Shown one piece after another: positions 9,027-18,336 of a DNA stretch of 64,000 bases (the first letter of the stretch is position 1; each line of letters begins with the position of its first letter). Both the position numbers and the translations under genes were made by a program. The notes beneath the pieces were generated by a model. The model did not search any database. It had not been told where the DNA came from and was given only the letters and a program-made list of their open reading frames with translations. Origin of the DNA: JADFOI01 sp965218935. GTDB taxonomy: Bacteria > Acidobacteriota > UBA6911 > RPQK01 > JADFOI01. The stretch spans positions 372,001 through 436,000 of the forward strand of contig CBDCMH010000007.1 in assembly GCA_965218935.1 (NCBI GenBank). The letters run 5' to 3'.

Positions 9027-9322
9027 CTTCACTGTGAGACCGAAAAGGGAGCATGGACACTTCCAAATAACACTCTCGGTGACACGCACGTAGTTCCCGA
9101 AATTGCCCCAATGAATCAAGGAGTTAAGAGGAGTCTGGCACCGAATTAAAGTAGGAAGGGCAAGCCGAGGATGCAGGAGTTTGGGCTTTACGGAGTCGAG
9201 ACCTGCCGGAGTCAGCGCCATTCTGTACCAGACTCTTCTCAACTTGTTGATTGACAGGAGTCCTTTTGGCAATTACGGGCGTGTCACCGATTCTTTCAGA
9301 CTCATTCTGACTCAGATTCTGA

Positions 9323-9517
9323 TTCTCAGATTCTTCAGATTCTTGGATATGGCGGTACTGTGCGCAGTGTAAGTCCTGTAACCTCAACAAAAGCAACATT
9401 TCTAAAACAATTCCCAATCTGGACGTCGCGATCTTGAACCGTCTTCACACGGAGTTGACGTCGTCACTGGATGAGTATTGGCGAGAGTTCGCTCGAATGG
9501 GAGGTATTGGTCTGTAG
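9323..9517 (+). pseudogene. headless coding remnant, unrecognised
   Basis: A frame open from 9323 to the TAG at 9515-9517 encodes a plausible protein end (NLDVAILNRLHTELTSSL, then DEYWREFARMGGIGL) but contains no usable start codon before its last few residues. A serine/aspartate repeat in the DNA (CAGATTC units) lies at its front. I read it as the C-terminal stub of a lost gene. The rest of 8968-9547 shows no gene I can support. Confidence 0.3.
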
Positions 9518-9535
9518 GGTGACGTGTCTCTCAGG

Positions 9536-9541
9536 TATAAT
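9536..9541 (+). promoter_or_regulatory. TATAAT box directly before a start codon
   Basis: A perfect TATAAT ends six bases before the ATG at 9548. A start of transcription at the usual distance would fall on or next to the ATG, giving a leaderless mRNA. No convincing -35 box is visible at 16-18 bp spacing, so this may be coincidence. Confidence 0.3.
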
Positions 9542-9547
9542 CGCGTG

Positions 9548-11890
9548 ATGTCCAAAGTCAGATTCAAGACAGCTCTATTTTCCCAGTTCGCAACTGTGAC
9601 ATTCTCACTGATGGCTGGACTGCAGGCTCAGGCTCCCGCCACAGAGGCGGGGTCGGTCGGCCCGCCCGCTGTACCGCCCGAGGTGGCTGCCTACCGAACG
9701 GAAACAGCGCCGGTACTGGACGGCGATGTATTGGGTGATCCCGCCTGGCAGACAGGAGGCTTGGTTGTCGATTTCTGGCAGACGACACCCTTTGAGGGTC
9801 AGCCGGCCAGCGAGCGGACCGAGGTGCGGATTCTTTATGATGATCGGAACCTATACTTCGGAGTCATCTGCTATGACCGCAGCCCGGAAGAGATCATTGT
9901 TTCGGACAGCCGCCGAGACGCTTCGCTGACTGAGACTGACAGCTTTCAGTTTATCCTGGATACCTTCAATGACGGTCAAAACGGGTTTGTCTTCGGAACC
10001 AATCCCGCCGCCATCGAATATGACGGCCAGGTGAGCAGGGAGGGTCAGGGAACCGCTGGCCCCGGGGGTGGAGGAGGAGGGGGCCCACGGCAACAGAGGG
10101 GCTCGGGTGGAGGTTTCAACCTCAACTGGGACGGATCCTGGAGTGTGGAGACCCGTATCTCTGAGGTCGGCTGGAGTGCAGAATTTGCTATCCCCTTTCG
10201 AACCCTTCGCTATAGCCTCAACCAAGAGCAGACGTGGGGAGTGAATTTTCAACGAAATATTCGGCGGCGGAACGAGAATGCCTTTTGGGCGCCTATTCCT
10301 CGCCAGTTCAATCTCTATCGACTCTCTTACGCAGGAAAGTTAACGGGACTGGAGATTGAGAGGCAGCGCAACTTCCAGATAGTGCCGTACGTCCTGGGGC
10401 AGGTCCGGGACCAGGAACTGGAGCCGGACAAGGTCTGGACCGGAGACTTCGGAGTAGACGCCAAGGTTAACTTCACCCCCAGCCTGACCCTCGATCTGAG
10501 CTACAATACCGACTTTGCCCAGGTTGAGGTAGATGAGCAGCAGATCAATCTGGACCGGTTCAACCTCTTTTTTCCGGAGAAGCGTCCTTTTTTTTTGGAA
10601 AATGCTGGTTTTTTCTCGGTGGGAACTCCGGGTAGAACGGAACTCTTTTTCAGCCGGCGGATCGGAATCGGGGAGGAGGGAGACGTCATCCCGATTTTTG
10701 GTGGAGTACGGCTCTCCGGCAAGCTGGGGAACTTTAACAACATGGGGCTTTTGAACATGCAGACGGAGGGTATTGACGGGATCGCCCCGGCCAACAACTT
10801 CACGGTTTTGCGCTACAACCGTGAGCTGCCCAATCGCTCCTCCTTGGGCGGGATCTTTGTCAACCGTCAGGCCACCAGCGGACTGGCTGGTGGCTCGTCG
10901 GCACCCGGTGACCACAACCAAACCTACGCAATCGACGGGAGGTGGGGTATCGGAGAGTATGGAGTTGTAAACGGCTACATGGCCGCGACTTCGACCCCGG
11001 GATTAAGTGGGAACGAGCACGCTCTCGAACTTGCCAGTAATTACAACTCTCCGGCCTGGCGTCTCCGCGCAGGCTATTCTGAGGTCGGCGAGAACTTTAA
11101 TCCAGAGGTCGGTTTTCTGCGGCGCCAGGACGTTCGAAGGTTGGATCTTTCTATCTTCTATACCCATCGAGTGCTCGGGGATCTTCTGGGATTTCACGAG
11201 TTGCGTCCTCACACCAGCTACGAGGGATTCTGGGACTTTGACGGATTTCAGGAGTCAGGTTTTTGGCACATCGACAATCACTGGGAGTGGCGGTCCGGCC
11301 ACGAGGTCCATACGGGTGTCAATTTCACGCGCGAAGGGGTGACCGAGTCTTTCACCATCTATGAGGACCCTAAGAATCCGGCGCGAGAGGTCATCGTTCC
11401 CCCGGGGACCTACGATCACGCTGAGGCCGCCTTCGTGGCTTTCACCAACCAGGGGGCACCATTCGGAGTCAATCTAAACTTGACTGCTGGCGGCTTCTTT
11501 GGAGGAACCCGTCTCAATCTCCGACCCAGCTTCCGGGTCCGGCTGGGGGACGCCTTCACCGCCGAGTTTCGTCTGGACCGGAATGACATCGAGTTGCCCG
11601 ACGGCAGTTTTGCAACCAACCTTGGCCGGGGCCGTATCACCTACTCCTTTACTCCCCGGCTGTCGGTTCAGGGTCTGGTTCAATACAACGATACAACCAG
11701 AAGCTGGTCCAGCAACATCCGATTCACCTGGCTTCAAACAGCCAACACAGGGCTCTTCATCGTGTTCAACCACAATCGCGGGGCAGGCGATGTGGCCTGC
11801 TCGGCCGGCCGCCTGGGGCTGGATGACTGTGTTCCCTCCGATCGGAGCCTGATCTTGAAGTTCAGCAAGCTTTTTGACGTGCTGGGTTGA
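9548..11890 (+). CDS. DUF5916 exported protein with carbohydrate-binding-like N-domain
   Basis: A 780-residue protein of the DUF5916 family. After a signal peptide comes a CBM9/DOMON-like sandwich (about residues 45-230, with PVLDGDVLGDPAW and TEVRILYDDRNLYFGV), then the DUF5916 portion, which looks like an outer-membrane beta-barrel (alternating strands, NTDFAQVEVDEQQINLDRFN, FFPEKRPFFLENAGFF, and a hydrophobic/Phe-rich C-terminus). A glycine-rich loop (about residues 168-189) interrupts the N-domain and is absent from the two paralogues at 49124 and 51343. The biochemical role is unknown; a surface glycan-related or uptake function is inference. I prefer the ATG at 9548 over the GTG at 9524. 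Confidence 0.8.
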   Translation: MSKVRFKTALFSQFATVTFSLMAGLQAQAPATEAGSVGPPAVPPEVAAYRTETAPVLDGDVLGDPAWQTGGLVVDFWQTTPFEGQPASERTEVRILYDDRNLYFGVICYDRSPEEIIVSDSRRDASLTETDSFQFILDTFNDGQNGFVFGTNPAAIEYDGQVSREGQGTAGPGGGGGGGPRQQRGSGGGFNLNWDGSWSVETRISEVGWSAEFAIPFRTLRYSLNQEQTWGVNFQRNIRRRNENAFWAPIPRQFNLYRLSYAGKLTGLEIERQRNFQIVPYVLGQVRDQELEPDKVWTGDFGVDAKVNFTPSLTLDLSYNTDFAQVEVDEQQINLDRFNLFFPEKRPFFLENAGFFSVGTPGRTELFFSRRIGIGEEGDVIPIFGGVRLSGKLGNFNNMGLLNMQTEGIDGIAPANNFTVLRYNRELPNRSSLGGIFVNRQATSGLAGGSSAPGDHNQTYAIDGRWGIGEYGVVNGYMAATSTPGLSGNEHALELASNYNSPAWRLRAGYSEVGENFNPEVGFLRRQDVRRLDLSIFYTHRVLGDLLGFHELRPHTSYEGFWDFDGFQESGFWHIDNHWEWRSGHEVHTGVNFTREGVTESFTIYEDPKNPAREVIVPPGTYDHAEAAFVAFTNQGAPFGVNLNLTAGGFFGGTRLNLRPSFRVRLGDAFTAEFRLDRNDIELPDGSFATNLGRGRITYSFTPRLSVQGLVQYNDTTRSWSSNIRFTWLQTANTGLFIVFNHNRGAGDVACSAGRLGLDDCVPSDRSLILKFSKLFDVLG

Positions 11891-11916
11891 GAGAACCCAG
11901 GAACCCCCGGTTAAGG

Positions 11917-12609
11917 TCAGCGCGACGGAGCCAGCTTCCTCTCCAGTAGCTCGATCAAGGCCTGGGAGCGTGAGAGAGGGCCCTTCCGCTCGAGCAACTC
12001 CTGGCGGTTGATCGGATGGAGATCCAGGAACTGTGCCAGTCCGTTGACGAGATCTTCGTCCGAGAGCGCCGGTGGGGGTGAGCTTGGCTGGATGGACTCC
12101 AGAAGCTCCTCCAGTCGCTGTCGCTGCATCTGGAGGACTGCCCGGTCCTGGTCGTCCAGCACCTCGGGCATCGCCTCCACGCGTGCCAGCCGGTAGACCC
12201 GACTCTGATCTTCGCCGCTGATGCGAAACTTTACCAGCCCGCGCAATACGATGGCGTATCGTCCGTCGGGTAACTGTTCGACGTCCGTGATCACCCCCGC
12301 GCACCCGATCGGATAAACGGGCGGCCTTCCCGCATAGTCGGCTTCGTGCCCCGGTTGAAGCAGCACCATCCCGATGATACGGTCACCCTTCAGCGCGTCA
12401 GTCACCATCGCTCGATAGCGCGGTTCGAAGATATGGAGCGGGCGAAGGATATTCGGGAAGAGCACGACGTCATTGAGCGGGAAGATCGGAATCATTGGCG
12501 GCAGTATGCTTTCTGGCAGCGTGTCCGGGTTGGATTGCGCCCAGGCAGAGCCAGGAACGCACAGCAGACCGATGATCCCTATGGTGCAGACGAGTCTGTT
12601 GGGTTTCAT
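11917..12609 (-). CDS. exported Lon N-terminal (LON substrate-binding) domain protein
   Basis: A 230-residue protein carrying only the N-terminal substrate-binding domain of Lon protease: IPIFPLNDVVLFPNILRPLH, IFEPRYRAMV and PIGCAGVITDVEQLPDGRY are diagnostic. No ATPase or protease domain follows. Unlike ordinary cytoplasmic members, it has a clear signal peptide (NRLVCTIGIIGLLCVPGSAWA), so it should act outside the cytoplasm. The C-terminal part (about 140-230) is helical and rich in Glu, Gln, Arg and Leu. Start chosen at the ATG at 12609, whose product begins directly with the signal sequence; a GTG six codons upstream is possible. Convergent with the DUF5916 gene. The role is unknown; binding of unfolded or specific peptides is inferred from the domain. 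Confidence 0.85.
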   Translation of the reverse strand: MKPNRLVCTIGIIGLLCVPGSAWAQSNPDTLPESILPPMIPIFPLNDVVLFPNILRPLHIFEPRYRAMVTDALKGDRIIGMVLLQPGHEADYAGRPPVYPIGCAGVITDVEQLPDGRYAIVLRGLVKFRISGEDQSRVYRLARVEAMPEVLDDQDRAVLQMQRQRLEELLESIQPSSPPPALSDEDLVNGLAQFLDLHPINRQELLERKGPLSRSQALIELLERKLAPSR

Positions 12610-12744
12610 GAGAAAATAAGGCCCCACTATAACGCAGGAGCGGCATGTCTGCGAGCATCGACCTGCCGATTCCGGTAGCGAAATGGGTTGATCTTGGGGG
12701 GAAACCGTGTTCTGATGCCTGTTTTGAGAAAAGGATCATTCAAC

Positions 12745-13368
12745 ATGGTAAGAACTAGATTACTCGCTCTTGGACTTTTATCTATTGGACTTACGGCCTG
12801 CGGTGGGGCGACTCGATTTGCCACCACCTGGGTCGATCCCGCAGCTCGGCCCACTGATTGGGACGGCCAGAAGGTTGCGGCTTTTGTTTTGAGCTCCAGG
12901 GACTCCATCAGACTGGGAGCTGAAGAGACGCTGGCGCGAGAATTGACCAGCCGGGGAGCACAAGGGATGCTCGGGAACACCATCGTGCCCAAGGAAGTGA
13001 CTGAAGATCAGGATAAGGTCAAGGAACTCTTGAGCAGTGCAGGGGTCGTGGGCGCCGTCGTCATGCGTGTTGTGGGCCAGAACCAGGAGATCAGCTCCTC
13101 CCCTGGAATGATCTCGTATACGGGGTCCTATTACCCGTCCTTCTACGGCTATTGGGGCTACGGGTGGACCGCTATGTATCAGCCCGGGCAAATCCGATCC
13201 GACACCATTGTCTCGATTGAAACTCTCCTTTACTCGGTTGTCGAGGACAAGCTTCTTTTGGCCGGTCTGAGCAAAACCACCAATCCCGAGAACATCCCCC
13301 AATTCATCAACGAACTGGTCAACGAGGTGGGCAAGGAGATCAGGAAGACCGGCTTAATGGAAAGATGA
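12745..13368 (+). CDS. lipoprotein of unknown function
   Basis: A 207-residue lipoprotein. The lipobox LTAC (cysteine at residue 19) follows a short hydrophobic signal. The mature part starts GGATRFATTWVDP and resembles DUF4136-like periplasmic lipoproteins in layout (W.DP near the N-terminus, a mixed alpha/beta core, a Tyr/Gly-rich loop SYYPSFYGYWGYG, then a C-terminal helix), but I cannot assign the family firmly. Start at ATG 12745, preceded by AAGGAT at about eight bases. The upstream in-frame codons at 12688 would place 19 residues before the signal and are unlikely. Divergent from the Lon-domain gene. Confidence 0.75.
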   Translation: MVRTRLLALGLLSIGLTACGGATRFATTWVDPAARPTDWDGQKVAAFVLSSRDSIRLGAEETLARELTSRGAQGMLGNTIVPKEVTEDQDKVKELLSSAGVVGAVVMRVVGQNQEISSSPGMISYTGSYYPSFYGYWGYGWTAMYQPGQIRSDTIVSIETLLYSVVEDKLLLAGLSKTTNPENIPQFINELVNEVGKEIRKTGLMER

Positions 13369-13480
13369 TTCAGAAAATCTTTCTCTGACCTGCGGCCAGC
13401 GCCGGCTGGCAAGTGCGATCTCCGACCCCTATCTGGTAAAAGCATTCACCGGCAAAGATATCGAGAACTGTCGCTAAAAC

Positions 13481-14911
13481 TTAAGTATATACCGTTTTAC
13501 TATTGTCCTCGGTCCCAGGAGAAGCATCCAGTTGCCGCCCCTGCATAGATGGAAGAATCCAGAGGCGCATGATTACTGCATAAACTACGAATGCAATTAG
13601 ACAAGAGGGAACACCCGCAGTTATATACTTAAATAGTCCATTGGAGCTTTCCCAACTAATGGGGTTCAAAGTCCAAAGATAGAAACCGGCGGCTGCAAGG
13701 GTGGCAATTACTGCAGCGGGATTGAATCCTCTCCAATACCAGTAACGGCTTTCGGGTCCATATAAATATAGGTCGCGAATCCTCCAAATCAATCTTCCTC
13801 GGCTTACAAGGTAGTAATCTGACATCATGATTCCGCCATAAGTTCCGGTAAGGAGTGCTATGTAAGCGAGGTAGACACCATAACTCTCAAAAACCGCAGG
13901 ATTCTCAAGCAAAATTGCAGGCAGAGAACAGATAAGCACAGCATACGCCCAGCCAAGCCTAGGGAATCGGGTCCGCAAGGTGATGGACATTGGATAAACA
14001 AGTGTTGTTACCGAACTTACATTAGCCACGGCAAAGAGGATCAAACCAAGCGCGGCTAGGCCTCCACCGAGTGTAACGATCCACTCACTTGGATCGAAAA
14101 CCCCCAGCATAAGAGCCACAAATGCGGAAAAGATTCCGGCAGTCGCTGCAAGGATACCCCAACCCCACAAACAACCGTGGAAGGCCGCTGATTCACTCTT
14201 GGCAAGCCTAGTCCATTGCCCATACCAAAAAGCCCATGAGAAACCAAGACCGACATTGTACTCGATCGCGGAGGCACGGCTGAGAGCGAGCGTCTCAAAC
14301 GGCTTTGCCGGCTGGGCGTTGAATATAGCACTCACTCCGAATTTAGAAAATAGGGCCCATATGAAAAATCCAAGTACAACAAGGAGGAATATCGAAGAGA
14401 TGCGTGTGAAGTATTTAAGTGTGGTTGGACCCAAGTACGCGACGTAAGTTCCTACTAAAGTAGCTATAATAGCAAAGATCATTGCACCCGGCATCTCTCG
14501 TGTGAGGATTTCAGGACCGTTGAATACCTTTACAAATTTGATAGCGCTCTCTCCAAAGAGGAAAGAGGCGTAGGCGATCCACCCGAAACTCGAAGTTATA
14601 TATACCAAGAGCCATATATCCTTGAATCGATGACCAAGTACCGCGGCTGAGCCAAGCCAGTGCTCAACACCGTATCGGGCAAAGATCACAGCCATGGCCG
14701 CAATCAGAAAAAGTGGCACAGAGTTTCCAAATAGGATGATGGGCATTGCCTCAATCGCCCGAACAGAGAGACCTGTAAGGCTGCCGACAAGAAAGAACCA
14801 CGCTGCTACTCCAAAGCAGATCTGCAAAGCCACAAAATCCCACAGCCCATATACCCGATCTTTATCCCTCGTTGGGATTAGATTGAAGTAAATCTCTTCC
14901 TTGAATTTCAT
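13481..14911 (-). CDS. NCS1-family nucleobase/hydantoin-type symporter
   Basis: A 476-residue integral membrane protein with about twelve hydrophobic segments, matching the NCS1 family (uptake of cytosine, uracil, purines, allantoin or hydantoins with a cation). Family features include the N-terminal LWDFVALQICFGVAAWFF in TM1, GFSWAFWYGQWTRLAKSE mid-protein, and IMMSDYYLVSRGRLIWRIRDLY between late helices. It is the last gene of a minus-strand operon that begins with the aldehyde dehydrogenase at 19907, so it probably imports the compound the operon degrades. Which member of the family it is cannot be told from sequence alone. The coding region is more A+T-rich than genes on either side. Confidence 0.85.
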   Translation of the reverse strand: MKFKEEIYFNLIPTRDKDRVYGLWDFVALQICFGVAAWFFLVGSLTGLSVRAIEAMPIILFGNSVPLFLIAAMAVIFARYGVEHWLGSAAVLGHRFKDIWLLVYITSSFGWIAYASFLFGESAIKFVKVFNGPEILTREMPGAMIFAIIATLVGTYVAYLGPTTLKYFTRISSIFLLVVLGFFIWALFSKFGVSAIFNAQPAKPFETLALSRASAIEYNVGLGFSWAFWYGQWTRLAKSESAAFHGCLWGWGILAATAGIFSAFVALMLGVFDPSEWIVTLGGGLAALGLILFAVANVSSVTTLVYPMSITLRTRFPRLGWAYAVLICSLPAILLENPAVFESYGVYLAYIALLTGTYGGIMMSDYYLVSRGRLIWRIRDLYLYGPESRYWYWRGFNPAAVIATLAAAGFYLWTLNPISWESSNGLFKYITAGVPSCLIAFVVYAVIMRLWILPSMQGRQLDASPGTEDNSKTVYT

Positions 14912-15077
14912 TATGGGAAACTACTGAACTACCAAGACACTAATAATGAGGGGAAATTCAATTATAAAATCACAAATTCCAAGCGGATACCCATCGCAAA
15001 ATACTAAACCATTGGCGTTTAGAGCTTGACATTTAGCATTAATTTCTTAATGCAGTGCGGCTAAATGGTCATCTGGT

Positions 15078-15296
15078 CTAATCCCAAACGAGAGTGAGGA
15101 CAAGCCAGATAGCCAGGGCAACGTTTATAACTACGGCTATTGCATAGTCGAACCTCCGGATTCGAGGAACCCACCCAGGACCCCCATGGATAAGGTGTTC
15201 CTCATGTTCTCGCTCAAATTCGTTGACCCGTTCCTCTATCGAGTCCCTGAGATCTTCACTCAGACCAGAAAGATTCATCCTCCGTTCTACTGACAC
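15078..15296 (-). CDS. small single-pass membrane protein
   Basis: 72 residues: a charged, probably helical N-terminal half (EERVNEFEREHEEHL), then one membrane segment near the C-terminus (YAIAVVINVALAIWLVLTLV). The GTG start has AGAGGTG about eight bases upstream; an internal ATG at 15278 has no room for a ribosome-binding site. It lies six bases after the previous small gene. A membrane anchor or adaptor for the soluble FAD/Fe-S oxidase encoded upstream would fit the context; this is inference, and no family is recognised. Confidence 0.65.
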   Translation of the reverse strand: MSVERRMNLSGLSEDLRDSIEERVNEFEREHEEHLIHGGPGWVPRIRRFDYAIAVVINVALAIWLVLTLVWD

Positions 15297-15302
15297 TAAA
15301 TT

Positions 15303-15530
15303 TCACCTCTTTGTAGTTTTTTTAGTTGTGCGCTTTTTCTTTTTACTCTCCTCTATTTCCTTATCTAGCTCCTCACCCGATACAACACTTTCGGCGAAAT
15401 GATCGTGCATCCAGTTCAAATGTTCCCATCGATTGGCTACGATACGCTGAGTATCCCAAGCCGGCATTTCCTGTTGCCTGATTATACGCATCCTGTCAGG
15501 ATCAATTTCATAGACATGATCAAACCTCAT
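15303..15530 (-). CDS. small basic-tailed protein
   Basis: 75 residues from the ATG at 15530, which has an excellent AAAGGAGGGAG upstream. The longer upstream reading (to 15626) would overlap the oxidase gene and has no such signal. The start MRFDHVYEIDPDRMRIIRQQ leads into a Trp/His-containing middle (NRWEHLNWMHDHF) and ends in a lysine/threonine-rich tail (ESKKKKRTTKKTTKR). No family is recognised. Its place between the FAD oxidase and the small membrane protein suggests an accessory subunit. Confidence 0.65.
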   Translation of the reverse strand: MRFDHVYEIDPDRMRIIRQQEMPAWDTQRIVANRWEHLNWMHDHFAESVVSGEELDKEIEESKKKKRTTKKTTKR

Positions 15531-15622
15531 AATCACTCCCTCCTTTATGCGACGCGCTTTAGGAGGACGCTGCCCTTTTAGCTGAAAACCCAACATAACC
15601 CTTCTCTTTCGGTGTCTTTCTA

Positions 15623-17128
15623 TCAATCTTCCTCATATGCATTATCAAGCATATTTTTCCCAGGATTCATGACATTATTTGGATCCAATACCCGTTTTAT
15701 GCGTTTCATCACGTCAAAACCTCCTCCCATCTCCTCCGGGACGTACTCCGCATCCCCCTCTCTGGTTGAGCCATGGCAAGCGGTGATCGAACCGTTATAT
15801 TTCAGTGTCACCTGCGTGATTTCACGCTTGCAGTTAACCCATGCCTTCCATGTTCTGTCATTTAATTTCTGTTCCCAGATTCCAATATCAAGTTCCGCCA
15901 GGTAATCGCCCCAGGGTTTATACGCAGCATTCGTGTAAAAGAAACAGCCCCAGTCATCGAAAATACCGTATTTCTTTACGTAGCGGTCGGCTATTTCATG
16001 CCATTCTCGCATCACATCGGGAATATTGGAATAATTGATCGATGCATCCTCACAATGCCAGCACATAGGAACGACCCTCTTGTCGAGTAGACGACCATGA
16101 AGAGGGGTAGCGTAACGGTCGTGACGTGAGGCCCAATCGCCCTGTGATACCTCGTCTCCGAGATAGTTACCACCTGTACCTTTGGCTATCTGCATCAAGC
16201 GTTTCCCAGCCGGCTTCACCTCATCAATTGTGCCGTACGTCGATATGGCAATGACTGATTTAAGGTTGTGGGGCTGTGGAATATATGCCTCGTCGTCCCT
16301 ACGCAAATACTGGATCTTACGCTCATCAAAAAGCACCACCGATGCAAGACTGGCAAGGCCAGACTTGGCTAAAGCACCGGTACTCCTATAAGCACTGTCA
16401 AAATCCTTATATCCAAAAAATGCCGCGAATTCTGCCTCAGGCCGGGGCACAAGCTCCAGTGTGGCCTCTGTACATATACCAAGAGTACCCTGGTGACCCA
16501 TAAACAGGTGCTTCAAATGAAAACCCGTTGATGATTTGCGTATCTTCCTCCCACCGCCGTCACCCACTTCGATAATCTCGCCTGTAGGCAAAACGACCTG
16601 CATGCTTATCACAAGATCCCTGGTGTGCCCATATCGGCCAGCAATCAGAGAGAAGCCGCTGGTTCCGATTCTTCCGCCAACCAATGCACACGGGTAGGAT
16701 GCTGGATCGTCCGGATAAAATACATCATGCTTTTTCAGCTCCTCGTTTAGCTTGAGCATGTTCATACCCGGTTGGACCGTCACTGTCCTGTTATCCAGAT
16801 CAATCTCAATAATCCTGTCCATACGCTTAATATCAACCAGAATGCCACCCCGGAGAGGAACCGCACCATCTGCAAGCCCTGTACCGCCAGCCCTAGGCAC
16901 CACTGGAATCTTTAACCTGTTAGCAAGCTTCACCACCTCAGACACTTGGTCTGCTGTCTCCGGTAGAACGACTAAATCGGGAAGGAAGTCATTCCATCTG
17001 TGAACCGGAAAAGGAGCAGGAACCCGGGTACGGTTGTAGCGGGCTGTCTTGCTTGTCAGGACATAAGCTGATCCTACGATAGCTCTAAGTTCGTTAATGA
17101 TCGGATCGCTTAGTGCGACTGTGCTCAT
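15623..17128 (-). CDS. FAD-linked oxidase (GlcD/D-lactate dehydrogenase type)
   Basis: A 501-residue FAD enzyme of the PCMH/vanillyl-alcohol-oxidase superfamily. The FAD-binding half shows PDLVVLPETADQVSEVVKLA, PVVPRAGGTGLADGAVP and GRIGTSGFSLIAGRYGHTRD. The C-terminal half ends ITACHGSTREGDA...VLDPNNVMNPGKNML, typical of the glycolate oxidase/D-lactate dehydrogenase C-terminal domain. It likely oxidises a 2-hydroxyacid or an alcohol and passes electrons to the Fe-S partner whose stop codon overlaps its ATG (ATGA). The pairing mirrors GlcD-GlcF. The true substrate is unknown; the neighbouring aldehyde dehydrogenase and NCS1 carrier suggest a small organic compound. More A+T-rich than the flanking DNA. 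Confidence 0.85.
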   Translation of the reverse strand: MSTVALSDPIINELRAIVGSAYVLTSKTARYNRTRVPAPFPVHRWNDFLPDLVVLPETADQVSEVVKLANRLKIPVVPRAGGTGLADGAVPLRGGILVDIKRMDRIIEIDLDNRTVTVQPGMNMLKLNEELKKHDVFYPDDPASYPCALVGGRIGTSGFSLIAGRYGHTRDLVISMQVVLPTGEIIEVGDGGGRKIRKSSTGFHLKHLFMGHQGTLGICTEATLELVPRPEAEFAAFFGYKDFDSAYRSTGALAKSGLASLASVVLFDERKIQYLRRDDEAYIPQPHNLKSVIAISTYGTIDEVKPAGKRLMQIAKGTGGNYLGDEVSQGDWASRHDRYATPLHGRLLDKRVVPMCWHCEDASINYSNIPDVMREWHEIADRYVKKYGIFDDWGCFFYTNAAYKPWGDYLAELDIGIWEQKLNDRTWKAWVNCKREITQVTLKYNGSITACHGSTREGDAEYVPEEMGGGFDVMKRIKRVLDPNNVMNPGKNMLDNAYEED

Positions 17129-18336
17129 GTCGGTACACCCCCGTAGTCTAGCCCCGCGGCTTCAGCAACTAATTCCATTAGGTCGCGTACCTCTATCTTG
17201 GAGTCCAACTCCTCGCCTCGAGCCGTAAGGGGTCTCTCTGACCAGACGCAAGCACTCACAAGTGTATCCACCTTAAGCTCGGCCACCCTTGACATGCGGC
17301 GGCGGCTGATCTCCTCGGCAATTTTGGGGCGCTCTACAGCAAATCCGCCACCTGCCCCCGAGCAATAGGACCATTGAGTAACGTGGTCTACATCCTTGAA
17401 TGTGAGTCCAGGTATTGACCTGAGTATTTCCCTAGGTGATTCATAGATGCCCTTACGCTTATTCAAACGGCAGGGATCGTGATAGGTTACGATACGTTTA
17501 ACAGGATTTGTAAGTTTGAGTTTTCCCTTTTTGATCAGTTCTAATACAAGTTCAATGATGTTCACTATCTCGAAGTCATAGTCCTCGCCGAAGTAGTCCG
17601 GGTAATCCTCGGTGAAGGCGATGTAATCGTGGGGATCAAGGATTATGATCCGCTTTGCTCCAACAGCGCGAAAGTCCGCAACATTGTGTTCTGCAAAGGC
17701 CCGGGCTTGATCAACGTAGCCCATCTCGGCCAAGGGTGACCCACAGCACCACTGTTCTCTCATAAGGCCGAACTCGACACCGGCCTTCTTAAGTATCATT
17801 GCAATTGCCCGAGGAACTGAAGTACGGTAAAATGCGGCCTCACAATCACAGAATAAAATGGTCTCCCCGCCGATGGGTAGGTTGAGGTCCTTAGCCCACT
17901 CTGCAACGCGATCCTGTTCTATAGGAACATCAAGCACCGGTTCACTCCTCTTATCGACTGTAGCGTCTACCCAGCGCTTCCACTTTGGGTGTTCGATACC
18001 AGACTGTACAGATAGAGCTCGCATTGCCTTAACAACCTTGACCGTCTCGGTCCTGTTACGATAAAAATCGCCGGTAAAAAGTGTATTCGGGCACCTGAGC
18101 TCGCAGGCACCGCATAACGTGCAATTCACATAATCTTCCGCCACGTCGGCCACGGTTAGTCCGTCTTGCTGCATTGCTACAATATTTGCGTGAAATGCTG
18201 TAGGGGAATGATTCTCGTTCCGCGTCACCTGCATCACCGGACAGACCTCGCGGCAAAACTTATGTCCCGAGCTAAAGCAACCGTATGCGTGGTCCAGCCA
18301 CCTCTTTATAAATTTTCGCTGGAGATCATCGCTCAA
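17125..18336 (-). CDS. (Fe-S)-binding protein with CCG domains (GlcF/HdrD type)
   Basis: A 403-residue electron-transfer partner of the FAD oxidase. The N-terminus carries two 4Fe-4S-type cysteine sets: CFSSGHKFCREVCP (unusual first spacing) and the canonical CTLCGACELRCP. Two cysteine-rich CCG-type domains follow: FCDCEAAFY...QWCCGSP, and HDPCRLNKRK...SYCSGAGGG...SACVW. In the second the expected CCG has become CSG, so that cluster site may be altered. A role shuttling electrons from the FAD subunit toward quinones or another redox protein is expected. The start is TTG; AGTAGG lies about ten bases before it. Overlaps the FAD gene by four bases, implying translational coupling. Confidence 0.85.
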   Translation of the reverse strand: MSDDLQRKFIKRWLDHAYGCFSSGHKFCREVCPVMQVTRNENHSPTAFHANIVAMQQDGLTVADVAEDYVNCTLCGACELRCPNTLFTGDFYRNRTETVKVVKAMRALSVQSGIEHPKWKRWVDATVDKRSEPVLDVPIEQDRVAEWAKDLNLPIGGETILFCDCEAAFYRTSVPRAIAMILKKAGVEFGLMREQWCCGSPLAEMGYVDQARAFAEHNVADFRAVGAKRIIILDPHDYIAFTEDYPDYFGEDYDFEIVNIIELVLELIKKGKLKLTNPVKRIVTYHDPCRLNKRKGIYESPREILRSIPGLTFKDVDHVTQWSYCSGAGGGFAVERPKIAEEISRRRMSRVAELKVDTLVSACVWSERPLTARGEELDSKIEVRDLMELVAEAAGLDYGGVPT

